From G965115915 sp965115915 (GTDB lineage Bacteria; Pseudomonadota; Gammaproteobacteria; Eutrophobiales; Eutrophobiaceae), in contig OZ220483.1 of the NCBI GenBank assembly GCA_965115915.1, forward strand, positions 1,612,001 to 1,676,000: DNA of 64,000 nucleotides, written 5' to 3'. Position 1 is the stretch's first letter; every line of letters starts with the position of its first letter. The position numbers and the translations under genes were made by a program. Of this stretch, positions 1 to 9,606 are shown one piece after another. Below the pieces are notes generated by a model. The model was not told the origin of the DNA. It saw only the letters and a list, made by a program, of their open reading frames with translations, and did no database searches.

Positions 1-1862
1 GGCCAGTGCGACAGCGTCCCTCCCAGCCCGTCCAAAAGCTTTTCCGCCAATTCCCGATAGCAGGACTCATCAGTGCGTCGGGACAGTTTTACCAGCACCT
101 GAAGCGCACTGGCATTACCACTGGGGGTGGTATTGTCCTCGGTGTCGGTAGGTGGTACCGGAAGCATCTGTTCCGGTTCAGTACGGTCACACATCTGGAA
201 GATGCCCTGTTCCGGATCAAAAAACTGCTCGACCATCTGCGCACACAATTCCCGTGCGGCATTCAACCACTGTTCGTCTCCGGTGTCGTCGTATAGCTGG
301 ATCAACGCCTCAGCCAGAGATGCGTAGTCCTCCTGCCGCCCCGAAACCGTCATGTTTCCATTGATACCGATGCGCCACAGCCTGCCGTCTTCCCGACGAT
401 GGTGTGTGAGTAGATGCCGCGCCGCCTGCACCGCGGCAACAAGGTAGCAGTCCTGTTCCATCAATCTGCCCGCAAAAGATAATGCACCTATCATCATCGC
501 ATTCCAACTCACAATAACCTTGTTGTCCAACAATGGCGGCTCACGCTGCTGGCGTGTCTCCCACAGTTTTTTTCGGATCGTCCGGCTGGCAGCCAACAAC
601 TCGTCCAGCGGCATGCCCTGAGCACGGGCGTACTCGGCATAGGACAACGGCAAATGCAAGATACTGGCACCCTCAAAATTGCCCAGCTTACTGACCCCGA
701 ACAGTTTCATCGCCAAACCGTATTCTTTCGGGTCCAGCACGGCCTGTAACTGTGTCGGGGTCCACACAAAATACTTTCCCTCACAACCCTCACTGTCCGC
801 ATCCGTCGCCGAGTAAAAGCCCCGTTCACCATCACGCATCTCCCTGAGTACGTAGTCCAGCGTTTCACAGGCCGTCAGTCGATACAGCGGATCCCCGGTA
901 AGTTCCCATGCCCGTGTGTAGATCCGGGCCAGTCCAGCCTGGTTATAGAGCATCTTCTCAAAGTGAGGAACCAACCAATGCCGATCTGTAGCATAGCGGT
1001 GAAAACCGCCGCCCACATGATCATAGATACCACCCTGAACCATGCAGTCAAGCTGATGGATAACCGGTCCCATACAATCACGCTCCGGGTACAGTAACGC
1101 AGCCTCCAGCAACAAGCCGAGGTTGGGTTCAGCAGGAAACTTGGGCACCTGTCCAAAACCACCATGCAACGCATCATGACTTTGGCTGAGTGCATCCAAC
1201 GCATTAGTGACAGGATCGGCCCTGTCCAGCACATCTCTGGTCTCAACCGCCCTGGTCCGCCGCAAGGACCGTTCGACCTGGCGCGTGATGTCCCGGGCCT
1301 GTTCACGCAGTTCCAGATGCCGCTCACGCCATAACTGTTGTACCTCTTGCAGCAACTGCAGAAACCGTGATGGCGGGTAGTAGGTTCCAGCAAAAAAAGG
1401 CTCCCGGTTCGGATACAGGAAGCTGCTCATCGGCCAGCCCCCTTGCCGAGCCAACAACAGCAACGCTGTCATATAGAATCGATCGACATCCGGCAAGATC
1501 TCCCGATCCACTTTGACCGCAATAAACTCGCGGTTCAGAAGCGCTGCAATTTCCAGATCTTCGAAACTCTCCACCTCCATAACGTGACACCAATGGCAAG
1601 TGGCATAACCAATGGACAGGAAGACAGGTTTGTTGTCAGTGGCAGCGGCAGTAAACGCCTCCGCGCCCCACGGGCGCCAATCCACCGGATTGTGCGCATG
1701 CTGCAACAGATAAGGAGAATCCTCGGCTATCAGTCGGTTGATGAAACGTGGCTCGCCGGTCTCGGCAATATGCCGGGTGCGCGGCAGATAGCCGGGACCA
1801 CGGGCCCGAAACGTATCCCACAGCGAACAGCGCAAGGCATCATCTTCGGCTGACGCAGACAT
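1..1862 (-). CDS. Thioredoxin domain-containing protein, DUF255 (YyaL/SPATA20 family), 3' end cut by window edge
   Basis: The reading frame starts at an ATG at 1862 and stays open to base 1, so about 620 residues are visible. The N-terminus carries the DUF255 signature SPYLLQHAHNPVDW (about residues 49-62), followed by CHWCHVM (89-95), a thioredoxin-fold active-site-like CxxC, and VDREILPDVDRFYM. Further on, DADSEGCEGKYFVWT begins the alpha/alpha-barrel part that resembles glycoside-hydrolase barrels. Family members are usually about 650-700 residues, so only a short C-terminal piece is missing. The biochemical role of the family is not established; a redox or sugar-epimerase-like activity has been suggested from the folds. 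It lies 73 bases upstream of the end of dolP and on the same strand, so it may be read from the same transcript. Confidence 0.9.
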   Translation of the reverse strand, partial: MSASAEDDALRCSLWDTFRARGPGYLPRTRHIAETGEPRFINRLIAEDSPYLLQHAHNPVDWRPWGAEAFTAAATDNKPVFLSIGYATCHWCHVMEVESFEDLEIAALLNREFIAVKVDREILPDVDRFYMTALLLLARQGGWPMSSFLYPNREPFFAGTYYPPSRFLQLLQEVQQLWRERHLELREQARDITRQVERSLRRTRAVETRDVLDRADPVTNALDALSQSHDALHGGFGQVPKFPAEPNLGLLLEAALLYPERDCMGPVIHQLDCMVQGGIYDHVGGGFHRYATDRHWLVPHFEKMLYNQAGLARIYTRAWELTGDPLYRLTACETLDYVLREMRDGERGFYSATDADSEGCEGKYFVWTPTQLQAVLDPKEYGLAMKLFGVSKLGNFEGASILHLPLSYAEYARAQGMPLDELLAASRTIRKKLWETRQQREPPLLDNKVIVSWNAMMIGALSFAGRLMEQDCYLVAAVQAARHLLTHHRREDGRLWRIGINGNMTVSGRQEDYASLAEALIQLYDDTGDEQWLNAARELCAQMVEQFFDPEQGIFQMCDRTEPEQMLPVPPTDTEDNTTPSGNASALQVLVKLSRRTDESCYRELAEKLLDGLGGTLSHW

Positions 1863-1935
1863 CGTCACTCAGACATGGATTTAGTATGGGGATGCCACTG
1901 CCACAGCATGGCACGGGTCTGACAGGAGACGCCGT

Positions 1936-2526
1936 CTATTCCTTCGCCTCCACATACTCGAAAAGCTGAACCACTTGCTGCACTCCATTGGTCCTGCGTG
2001 CGATGTCGGTAGCAGCCTCTGCCTCTTCACGGGTAACCAAACCCATCAGATAAACCACACCTTTTTCGGACACCACCTTGACCAGGGTTTTTCGCAACGC
2101 ATTGTTCACCAGCATCTTGGCCTTGATCTGTGAGGTAAGCAGGCTATCGCTTCCGCGCATCAGCAACGTGCTGGGTGCCGCAACGTTTATCTCATTGTGT
2201 ACATGCTTTACATCATTCTTCAAATTACGCACGGTATCGACCACAAAGTCACGCAACGCTTCACTGGGAACCTCCCCGGTAAGCAACACAAGTCCGTTGT
2301 AGCTGGTTACGTTTACGTGAGTCTTCTGCGCCGAGAAGTGATCATCACTCAGCAGAGCCCTCATCGTATTCCACTCAATGGCCTGATCCTCGACTATAGA
2401 CCCCGCGCTGCGGCGGTCAATAGTCAACGCAGCCGTGGTCGCAGCACCGCCGACCAGTGCCACACCACAACCTGGCAACAGCAGTAACAAAAATGGCAAA
2501 AACAGGGGCTTCATGGCATTTGGCAT
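1936..2526 (-). CDS. dolP: DolP (YraP) outer-membrane lipoprotein with two BON domains
   Basis: This 196-residue protein has a hydrophobic signal ending in LLLPGC, so Cys20 is the predicted lipidated residue. Two BON domains follow (roughly residues 55-120 and 130-190), each with the typical V.LTGEV / V.L.GLV strands. DolP binds anionic phospholipid and supports outer-membrane integrity and the BAM complex. An ATG at 2526 was chosen because GAGGAA sits nine bases upstream; the frame is also open further upstream to 2610, but that extension would bury the signal peptide. It lies 80 bases downstream of yraN in the conserved lpoA-yraN-dolP order. diaA, which usually lies between yraN and dolP, is absent. 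Confidence 0.9.
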   Translation of the reverse strand: MPNAMKPLFLPFLLLLLPGCGVALVGGAATTAALTIDRRSAGSIVEDQAIEWNTMRALLSDDHFSAQKTHVNVTSYNGLVLLTGEVPSEALRDFVVDTVRNLKNDVKHVHNEINVAAPSTLLMRGSDSLLTSQIKAKMLVNNALRKTLVKVVSEKGVVYLMGLVTREEAEAATDIARRTNGVQQVVQLFEYVEAKE

Positions 2527-2606
2527 GGCGTACGATTCCTCAAACAGGTTTATCTGGACTGAAAATACGACTGAAAGAATAACAGATTTTATCATCTCCT
2601 GGGCAG

Positions 2607-2993
2607 TCACTCTGCATCAAAAGCGCGTCGCAGCCAGCGAATATCCGGGCTGCGCAGGTCACCCACAAGTAGTACCAGATCGAAACGGCACTCGCGTATA
2701 TCCGGCGCTAATCCCTGTCGCTGCAGATAATGCTCACTGGTCAGGATAATACGCCGGCGTTTGGTCCGGTTTAGCGCTTCAATAACAGGCATCCAGTGCT
2801 CGTCACGGCGAAATTTGACTTCCACAAACACCAGGGTGTCAGCTTCCTGCATTATCAGATCCAACTCACCGACACGACAACGGTAGTTTCTGGCCAGAAG
2901 ACGCAGCCCCCGCCTTTTCAGATAACGCGCAGCGATACGCTCCGCCTTGCGTCCATCACGCAAATGCCGACAACTATTTTCTTCCCTGAACAT
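2607..2993 (-). CDS. yraN: YraN family endonuclease-like protein (UPF0102)
   Basis: The 128-residue product matches the UPF0102/YraN family in length and motifs: RNYRCRVGELDLIM (about residues 36-49) and TLVFVEVKFR (58-67), the Asp and Glu-x-Lys of a PD-(D/E)xK nuclease-like fold. The family resembles Holliday-junction resolvases but its cellular substrate is unknown. It starts 18 bases after the lpoA stop codon, so the two are almost certainly co-transcribed, as in most gammaproteobacteria. Confidence 0.93.
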   Translation of the reverse strand: MFREENSCRHLRDGRKAERIAARYLKRRGLRLLARNYRCRVGELDLIMQEADTLVFVEVKFRRDEHWMPVIEALNRTKRRRIILTSEHYLQRQGLAPDIRECRFDLVLLVGDLRSPDIRWLRRAFDAE

Positions 2994-3011
2994 GTCAACC
3001 GTAGACGGTGC

Positions 3012-4838
3012 TTACTCGTTCGGTACCGGAACACCCTGTTCGAATCGGGCCCAACTCAGTCGGCGCCTTATCCGGCCCCGGCTATCCAGGCCAAGTATCC
3101 CGGTCCTTCCGGAATAACGGTAACCACGCTGACCAAGCATCAACGGAAGCTGTCCTATGATCTGATATGCATCAATGCCCAGCGCATACAGGCGACGAAG
3201 GCTGGAATGCTGAATATCCCAGATACTGTCAAGCTGGATATATAGCGGAGACAACTGTTGCTGCGTTTCCACGATCCAGGGCAATGCCGGAAAATGCAGA
3301 CTATTCAAGTCCATATCCATTGCCGGATTGGGATAACCTTCGTAGATGGCAGAGGAGGCATATACTGGGAGATGATCGGCAAAAAAGAAGCGAAACTGTG
3401 GCACAATCAAGCGCCCCTCCTTGGCCGAGGCAAACAATACAATACACTGCGCATCAATACGGCTCTGGGCTACCGTATGCAGTTTTAGTCCAAGATAGGC
3501 TTGCAGTTCGCGATAACGACGCTCGCTTTGCTGCACATCCAACAGCCGTTTTGCCACTTCCGTGTAGTCGGCAGCCCCGGGCGAATAACGCTGTTCGCTA
3601 ACGATTAGCCCGCCCAGTTCCTGCCAGTGAGCGCGGAAATTCGTCGCCATGCGATTCCCCCAGTCATTGTCCGAGCTCAGTACCAGTACAGACACATATC
3701 CGTCAAGCCACAGACGCTCGGCCAACTGCTCGGTCTCGTGTTCCGGTGCCAATGCGAACTGGAACGCATGTTCAGCACGCGTCTCGACAACCGCTTCCAA
3801 CTGGTTCAATGCCAGTATCGGTGGGCCTGGATCGGCCTGTTCCAGTACTTCCCGCAAAACCGCTTTTTGCAGTGGGCCAACAATAAAATCAACCCCCCTC
3901 TCCAACGCCCTACGGTACATCCCGGCGATATCACCGGTGGCAGAATCCAACACACTGATACGGGGGCGTGATGATGCATCCGCATACCAGGCCGCGAGGA
4001 AACCATGGTAGATAGCCTCTGCCGATTTCTCGTGCGTACCGGAAAACGGCAAAAGCAACCCGATATGGCGCGGAGAGAACATTGCTGATGGTATCTCACT
4101 GAGCAACATCGGCAGAATAGCCTCCACCGCTGGATGCGATGGGTGATTGGTCTGCCATCCCCGCAGCGCATTGGCATAGACCTCGTAAGGATGATTCATC
4201 AAGTTATGATACAGGATGGCCAGTTCGTACCAGCCGTTGAGCCGGGCATCGTCATCCATGCGCAAGGCATAAAGCGTATCCACTGACAACGCACCGAGCA
4301 TATCCCAGATACGCTGGAGATTGTCTCGCCGCTGCTGTGGCTCATGCAACAGTTCCTGCAACTGTATGCGGGCAAGCAGTGCGTTGTGATGCTGCCCGAC
4401 CTGTGGCAACCACTGTAGCTGTAGTCGCAGGACCCGCAGCCGCTGTTCCAGATTGGCGACAGTATCGGCAGCGGGAAGATGCTGTATCGCGGCCTGTATG
4501 TGCCCCTGTACCGCAGCAAGCTCGGCACGCACTATACGTAGCAGCATCCGGGTGTCAGCGTCGGCACCAACGATCTCGGTCGGTAGCAGTGATTGAGCCT
4601 GCTTAATGCGCTGTATCCGCAACAGCGCATCTGCTGCAAGCAACCGATAATACGCGGCGTTTGCACCGTCATCCTCAGCCAGCCGCTGCCAACTCTCGGC
4701 AGCCTCCTGATAGCGCTGCTGTGCACTGAGTTCCTCAGCCAGCAATCGCCTTTGGGAAAACTCCTCCGGGCTTGTCCGGTTTGGTGAAGCACAAGCCGCA
4801 AGCAGCAGACAGATATACAAGATCAGGGTTCGTTGCAT
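3012..4838 (-). CDS. lpoA: LpoA, outer-membrane lipoprotein activator of penicillin-binding protein 1A
   Basis: A 608-residue LppC/LpoA-family protein. The N-terminus is a lipoprotein signal (LLLAAC, Cys16). Residues about 30-255 form a helical TPR-like domain, rich in AxxxW and LLxxIQ repeats, and the C-terminal part from HIGLLLPFSG (about residue 260) has the periplasmic-binding-protein fold that docks on PBP1A. It reaches from the outer membrane through the peptidoglycan to stimulate PBP1A. The gene is divergent from rsmI, separated by 87 bases, and leads the lpoA-yraN-dolP run. Confidence 0.95.
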   Translation of the reverse strand: MQRTLILYICLLLAACASPNRTSPEEFSQRRLLAEELSAQQRYQEAAESWQRLAEDDGANAAYYRLLAADALLRIQRIKQAQSLLPTEIVGADADTRMLLRIVRAELAAVQGHIQAAIQHLPAADTVANLEQRLRVLRLQLQWLPQVGQHHNALLARIQLQELLHEPQQRRDNLQRIWDMLGALSVDTLYALRMDDDARLNGWYELAILYHNLMNHPYEVYANALRGWQTNHPSHPAVEAILPMLLSEIPSAMFSPRHIGLLLPFSGTHEKSAEAIYHGFLAAWYADASSRPRISVLDSATGDIAGMYRRALERGVDFIVGPLQKAVLREVLEQADPGPPILALNQLEAVVETRAEHAFQFALAPEHETEQLAERLWLDGYVSVLVLSSDNDWGNRMATNFRAHWQELGGLIVSEQRYSPGAADYTEVAKRLLDVQQSERRYRELQAYLGLKLHTVAQSRIDAQCIVLFASAKEGRLIVPQFRFFFADHLPVYASSAIYEGYPNPAMDMDLNSLHFPALPWIVETQQQLSPLYIQLDSIWDIQHSSLRRLYALGIDAYQIIGQLPLMLGQRGYRYSGRTGILGLDSRGRIRRRLSWARFEQGVPVPNE

Positions 4839-4925
4839 ACAGACATTTTCCTGTATTATGCGCAGGATTCAAGTGTGAGAGACGGCCGTAACGACTGTAC
4901 CGTTGTCTCCAACAAGAAAAGTATT

Positions 4926-5771
4926 ATGAGCGGGACCGCTGGTACACTATACGTTGTCGCCACGCCGATAGGCAATCTGGATGATATCGGTCAACGGGCA
5001 CAGCAGGTGCTGAACAACGTGGCCCGGATCGCCGCTGAAGATACCCGCCACAGCGGTATCCTACTACACAAACTGGGGATCGACCGTCCGCTGGTATCTT
5101 GCCACGAACACAATGAAGACCAACGTCTGGACAGCCTGCTTGCCTGTCTGCACCAGGGTCAGGATATCGCGCTGATTGCAGACGCCGGCACCCCGCTGAT
5201 CTGCGACCCGGGGTATCTGCTGGTCAATGCCTGCCATCGCGCCGGTATCCGGGTAGTCCCGATACCGGGACCATGCGCCCTGATCACAGCCTTGTCCGCC
5301 TCCGGTTTTCCTGCCGATCGCTTTGTATTCGAAGGCTTTCTGCCGGCACGCAGCACTGCCCGGCGCAAACGGATGCAGGCATTACTACAGGAAACCCGCA
5401 CCATGGTGTTCTATGAGGCAGTGCATCGAGCCACTGATTTTCTGGCCGATGCCTGCATGGTATTCGGAGATGAACGGCCAGCGCTGATAGCACGTGAACT
5501 GACCAAACTGCACGAACAGTTAATCCATGGCACACTGGCTGGACTCGCTGTCCAACTGGGCAAGAAACCACTGCCTGCCAAAGGCGAATTTGTGATATTA
5601 CTGCGCGGCCAGCAAGCCATCCCCACCTCGGAAGAGGAAGTGCTGCGTGTGCTTGGCATTCTGCTGGACCAGCTTTCGCTGCGTGATGCGGTAAGCCTGG
5701 CCAGCCGCATCAGCGGATGCGCACGCAATCGGGTCTATCGCCTGGCCCAGAAGCACTTTGCCGGCCGCTAG
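4926..5771 (+). CDS. rsmI: 16S rRNA (cytidine1402-2'-O)-methyltransferase
   Basis: RsmI methylates the ribose of C1402 in 16S rRNA using S-adenosylmethionine. The 281-residue product shows the tetrapyrrole-methylase fold signatures VATPIGNLDDI at the N-terminus, AEDTRHS, IADAGTPLICDPG, PIPGPCA and SGFPADRFVFEGFLP. The start at 4926 gives the normal family N-terminus (MSGTAGTLYVVATPIGNL); an upstream in-frame start would add 31 residues without similarity to the family. It is divergent from lpoA, as in E. coli (yraL). Confidence 0.95.
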   Translation: MSGTAGTLYVVATPIGNLDDIGQRAQQVLNNVARIAAEDTRHSGILLHKLGIDRPLVSCHEHNEDQRLDSLLACLHQGQDIALIADAGTPLICDPGYLLVNACHRAGIRVVPIPGPCALITALSASGFPADRFVFEGFLPARSTARRKRMQALLQETRTMVFYEAVHRATDFLADACMVFGDERPALIARELTKLHEQLIHGTLAGLAVQLGKKPLPAKGEFVILLRGQQAIPTSEEEVLRVLGILLDQLSLRDAVSLASRISGCARNRVYRLAQKHFAGR

Positions 5772-5795
5772 CTAAACAGCGTAACTACAAGAAAA

Positions 5796-6749
5796 TCAGG
5801 GCTGTTCCGAACTCACTGCAAGGCGATAGGCCTGCACCATGCCATGTTGCATCAGCGGGAGCAGGAAGATGTCCTGTTCCCGGATATAACCCAGATCCGC
5901 AGTGCCCTTTCGCAGGCTAAGCAAGACATGCGTATCCCCCGTTTTGTCTATACGATAGACCTTTCCAGTCACCCAGTCAGACACCAGATAGTCACCACGC
6001 CGGTCCTGTTCCAGCCCGTCCAGATTGCCCAGCGCGGTACCACTGCCAATAGAAGATATCTGCCGCGTCTGATAATCCACCCGCTTCAGATGACCGGGAA
6101 CATCCGTCTCGAAACCATCGGTCATGGTCCCCCAACTCGCCACCAGCAAGCCGGAATCGGTTGCGTACAAGCCATTCGGACCTTCCAGTTCAGGGCTCTC
6201 CAACCATACGGACAAAAGGCCATCCTCTATCACATAAATACGGTCCTTGCTCATATCGGACAGATAGATACGACCATCCGGTCCAGCGGCAACATCATTG
6301 AGAAAACCCACGTCCGGGACCGGCCAGACATTGGCGATAAGCACGTCTTCGACCTGTACCTCCAGCACTTCATCCAAATCAGCGATGTACAGACGATCAC
6401 CCATCAACGCCATTCCCTTGGGTGCCTGCAGTCCACTCAACCATGCCATGTTCACTACCTCGCCAGACTCCTTCAGCACACTGATGAAACCGTTCCGATC
6501 CTTGTCCAGTGGCTCACCTCCCATACTTGAGATATAGATACGCTTGCGTTCACTGTCGTAGAGTGCGGACTCCGGACTAACGAAACCCGCCAGTTGCCAC
6601 ACCATTTCGGCATGCGTCGGATCGGGTTCCACAACCTCCGGTGCCTTCTTGTCTTTTTCCACCTGCTGTGGCTCGGGCTCACGGTCTCCGGAACAGGCTG
6701 CGAGCGCAGCCAGCAACAAAAACACCAGCGACCGTCCGCAATGCTTCAT
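5796..6749 (-). CDS. Lipoprotein with six-bladed beta-propeller (SMP-30/gluconolactonase/NHL-like)
   Basis: The product of about 317 residues has a signal peptide ending in LAAC (Cys19 from the chosen ATG), an acidic linker with EPEPQ and VVEPDP, and then repeated propeller strands such as GPDGRIYLSDMSKDRIYVI, LEGPNGLYATDSGLLVASWG and NLDGLEQDRRGDYLVSDW. The spacing and the GxLYVAD-type strands match the SMP-30/gluconolactonase or NHL superfamily. Substrate is unknown; it could bind a ligand in the periplasm rather than hydrolyse a lactone. An in-frame ATG six codons upstream (6767) is an equally possible start. It is convergent with rsmI, with 24 bases between them and no obvious terminator. 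Confidence 0.75.
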   Translation of the reverse strand: MKHCGRSLVFLLLAALAACSGDREPEPQQVEKDKKAPEVVEPDPTHAEMVWQLAGFVSPESALYDSERKRIYISSMGGEPLDKDRNGFISVLKESGEVVNMAWLSGLQAPKGMALMGDRLYIADLDEVLEVQVEDVLIANVWPVPDVGFLNDVAAGPDGRIYLSDMSKDRIYVIEDGLLSVWLESPELEGPNGLYATDSGLLVASWGTMTDGFETDVPGHLKRVDYQTRQISSIGSGTALGNLDGLEQDRRGDYLVSDWVTGKVYRIDKTGDTHVLLSLRKGTADLGYIREQDIFLLPLMQHGMVQAYRLAVSSEQP

Positions 6750-6847
6750 CCAAACACTGACTTCCATCCGATTGCTACCTCAAATACCAAAGAAACATGC
6801 CGGATGCTAGCATACCTGCCTCACCACTGACAACAGACAGACCCTGC

Positions 6848-6873
6848 ACCGGGGGGTATCACCGGGGGGTATC
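6848..6873. repeat. Tandem 13-bp duplication in intergenic DNA
   Basis: The unit ACCGGGGGGTATC occurs twice head to tail, at 6848-6860 and 6861-6873, just beyond the 3' end of the OsmC-family gene. It looks like recent replication slippage; no function is evident. Confidence 0.9.
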
Positions 6874-6892
6874 ATAAACCCGTCCACTACCC

Positions 6893-7360
6893 CTAATCAG
6901 TTTCCGGAGAGACATCCGCTTCCGGAGAGACATCCGCCACAGGCACATCCTCCCGCAGTTCAAAGCTCCAACTGATATTGGCTACCGTACCCAACATGAT
7001 GGAAGCAGAGCAATATTTCTGCGTAGACAAGCCAATAGCGTGCTGTACCCGATCTTCGCGCAGACCCTTGCCACCAAGGCTATAGTGCATGTGTATATCG
7101 GTAAATACCCGGGGTTCAGTACTGGCACGCTGTGCGTTCACGGTCACCTCGCAGTACGTGACTGGCTGGCGCCCCTTGCGCAGTATGGACACCACATCAT
7201 AGCCACTGCATCCCCCCAATCCGCACAGCAGCATTTCCATCGGCCGCGGACCGCGGTCCATGCCTCCACCCTCCGGTGGCCCATCCATCAGCACCCGATG
7301 CCCGGTACCGGAGCATGCCAAAAAAGCCGCCTTGTCCTGCCATGTCACCTTGATCTGCAT
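6893..7360 (-). CDS. OsmC/Ohr-family peroxiredoxin-like protein
   Basis: A 155-residue OsmC-family protein. The two cysteines typical of OsmC thiol peroxidases are at about residues 51 (in GGCSGYDVV) and 117 (in QKYCSAS), and RPMEMLLCGLGGC is the characteristic helix start. These proteins reduce organic hydroperoxides; the YhfA-like branch is of less certain function. The ATG at 7360 gives the family N-terminus MQIKVTW; upstream in-frame codons look unrelated. The C-terminus ends in a repeated VSPE block that comes from an 18-bp DNA duplication (6902-6937). Confidence 0.85.
   Translation of the reverse strand: MQIKVTWQDKAAFLACSGTGHRVLMDGPPEGGGMDRGPRPMEMLLCGLGGCSGYDVVSILRKGRQPVTYCEVTVNAQRASTEPRVFTDIHMHYSLGGKGLREDRVQHAIGLSTQKYCSASIMLGTVANISWSFELREDVPVADVSPEADVSPETD
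6902..6937. repeat. Tandem 18-bp duplication inside the OsmC-family gene
   Basis: TTCCGGAGAGACATCCGC is present twice in direct contact (6902-6919, 6920-6937). Because 18 is a multiple of three, the duplication only lengthens the C-terminal tail by six residues (ADVSPE-type repeat). Confidence 0.9.
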
Positions 7361-7869
7361 TATTTCCCCATTTTCCACATTACCCGCGACCGCATTGGTC
7401 GCCCCAACCAACGGATATGATAGAGGACAGGCATGGACCACTGCAATTCCGGCACGCAGCAATATTTCCATACAGTAAAAACAAGCATATAAACGCCTTG
7501 CTCGCGCACTACCCTTGAAAACACCTATGGCGTGTCTTCAGGGATATCAATTTTTGTGGTTATCCAGTATTCAATGTCTACCAGCAGCAGCCTGTTGCCG
7601 ACACCGAGTTGCCCCTGTTCCAGGTTCGGAGAATGATAAAGAGGTGGGAGTGGATTGCGGCTGAAACGTCACGGTAAATTCGGAACGGGAGATTTCCCGT
7701 CCCTGGAACAGGCTGACAATCGAATCTATCACGGCCCGCCGGTAGTGCCGACATCTTCGAAATACAGCTTCATGTTTATCACATTTTTGCCAATTTGCCG
7801 ATTTTCTGTGCAATCTGAAATGGATTATAGACTACAAAAAAAAGGGCTCCAGCGACCTGCCTGATCGTG
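7361..7869. other. Gene-poor stretch of about 500 bases
   Basis: No convincing gene is present. A minus-strand open frame of 80 codons (7571-7813, TTG start, no ribosome-binding site) has no recognisable motif. A perfect short inverted repeat lies at 7685-7700 (ACGGGA, four-base loop, TCCCGT). On the minus strand a run of eight T at 7836-7843 follows the stop of the DUF262 gene and may be a weak termination region, although only a poor stem precedes it. The segment may hold remnants of acquired DNA. Confidence 0.4.
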
Positions 7870-9606
7870 CTATTTTTCGAGAGAGCCGGCCCGCCAGACG
7901 GTTTTCGCCTGATCAGCCAACCATTTTTGGTGCTCCTGCAGGGATTCAATATTCCACTCTTTATACTTGGCAATGTTTTGGTTAATGCGGTAGCCACTTT
8001 CCTTGAGGGTTTGGCGTTTCCGCTCAAAGGGTTCCTGCCCCAGGTTGTGACTTTCCGACAGAATCGCCATATTGCCCAAACGGTCTATAGCGAGTTCATA
8101 GTTTTCTCGACCAAAAGCTGCCTGCCAATGATCTTCAGGGTTGCGCGGTAACACATGCTCCAGGGTCAGATTCGAGGCAGATGATTCATTGGCGGGGGAA
8201 AGGTGCTGTTCAATACCCCGCAACAGAAACATGATCTTTTTGCTGCTCTGCTGACTGGGCATGGTTTTGGTAATGAAATCCTGCTGAAATTCGTCGTCTT
8301 TTGGGTAGATAGGCGAAAGCCGCCGAGCGATTTCGGCAATGTCGGTTTTATCTTCATCGCACATAATAGTATTGGCAATCCTGTTATAAATGCTCTCCTG
8401 TTCCTTGGAGGATTTATTGCCGATCACATTGTAGCGGATGGAGATCACCGCTATCCACTTCGAAATTTTGATGAAATCGGCAGCATCAAACCGAAAATAG
8501 GCTGCCATTAACAAGCTCAATGGGGTTTTTACCTTGAACAGGTGAAGTATCTCCAGGTGCTTTTGGACCGCGGCGTATTTGCCGTCATCATACTCGGTCC
8601 AGAAGGTATCGAGATGGTTTTGCAGCGCGGAATACACCGGCGCCTTTTCGGTCAAATCTTCAAGATAAGGGATAACCTGGTCGGTCCGGGTTACCCGGTC
8701 TCTCAGTTCCCGATACAGCGCTTTTTTGTCGATTAGCTTGTGCTTCATCCCGCTATGGCTTCTCAGAAAGCTGGTGAAATTACTTTCCCCCAGTTGCTCC
8801 AGTATTTTCCCCCACCGGTCTTCAAAATCATCAAAGGCAGAATCATGGAGCCGCGCATTGGTTGCCATGGTGGATAGCAGATAGTTCTTCAACAGATCCG
8901 GAGCGGAGAGTCGAATGCCGCGTGCATTCAGCGTTTCAAATACCAGGTAGGCATTCAGGTCGTTCTTGACAGTAATGGTGGTAAACACCAGTCCGTCAGC
9001 AATGCCATTGATCACACCCGCCAGTTTGTCACCACTGGTGCCGTAAGTGGTCAACCTGTTTTGGAAAAATGCAAAGGTCCTGTTCATCTTGCGATTGGTC
9101 TCGGTGATGTTACGCCACTTTGGTATCTTCATGTCTTTGGTCAACGAGCCAAAATGTTGGTTGTTGTGGCGGTTCAGCGTCAGTTTTGCGGAACGCTCCA
9201 GTGTCACCGTGTCCAGCACACCAAGATACCTTGCTTTATAGGCCTCAAGGCGCTGCCGATTATTGTCCGCATCATCGCCCTTAGCGATCATTGCCTGGAA
9301 ATGGTTAAGCGCCGCGGTAATCAGCAGGGAGATTGTGGCCAATCGTTGCTGACCATCGATCACCTGGAACACCTTGCCATCGCCACTCTGAAAGACCAGA
9401 TAACCCATAAAATGCTGGGTTCGACTATCCAGCATGTGCTCTATATCCTGCCATAACTCTTCCAGATTTTTTTCGTCCCACGAATAATCTCTCTGAAATC
9501 GGGGGACAATATAGGATTTGCTGTTGTCCATGACTTCAGACAACATCTTGTTCTCCGGTTCCAGATAGAGTTTTTCGAATTTTATTTGTTGCGTGGTCTC
9601 ATTCAT
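7870..9606 (-). CDS. DUF262/DUF1524 protein, GmrSD-type putative nuclease (type IV restriction-like)
   Basis: A single chain of about 578 residues joins DUF262 (N-terminal, with the IDGQQR motif at about residues 84-89, the ParB/sulfiredoxin-like nucleotide-hydrolysing site) to DUF1524 (C-terminal, LEHVLPRN with the His-Me finger histidine at about residue 484, then W and RLGN..L...N). This is the architecture of GmrSD and related modification-dependent nucleases, which cut DNA carrying modified bases. The gene stands alone: no methyltransferase, BREX or phosphorothioation genes are near. The start is uncertain: an ATG at 9669 would add 21 residues. The surrounding DNA is visibly richer in A/T than the neighbours, which fits horizontal acquisition. 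Confidence 0.85.
   Translation of the reverse strand: MNETTQQIKFEKLYLEPENKMLSEVMDNSKSYIVPRFQRDYSWDEKNLEELWQDIEHMLDSRTQHFMGYLVFQSGDGKVFQVIDGQQRLATISLLITAALNHFQAMIAKGDDADNNRQRLEAYKARYLGVLDTVTLERSAKLTLNRHNNQHFGSLTKDMKIPKWRNITETNRKMNRTFAFFQNRLTTYGTSGDKLAGVINGIADGLVFTTITVKNDLNAYLVFETLNARGIRLSAPDLLKNYLLSTMATNARLHDSAFDDFEDRWGKILEQLGESNFTSFLRSHSGMKHKLIDKKALYRELRDRVTRTDQVIPYLEDLTEKAPVYSALQNHLDTFWTEYDDGKYAAVQKHLEILHLFKVKTPLSLLMAAYFRFDAADFIKISKWIAVISIRYNVIGNKSSKEQESIYNRIANTIMCDEDKTDIAEIARRLSPIYPKDDEFQQDFITKTMPSQQSSKKIMFLLRGIEQHLSPANESSASNLTLEHVLPRNPEDHWQAAFGRENYELAIDRLGNMAILSESHNLGQEPFERKRQTLKESGYRINQNIAKYKEWNIESLQEHQKWLADQAKTVWRAGSLEK

Noticed and set aside
7571..7813. Possible 80-residue gene
   Set aside because: TTG start, no ribosome-binding site and no motif; noted in the gene-poor stretch only.
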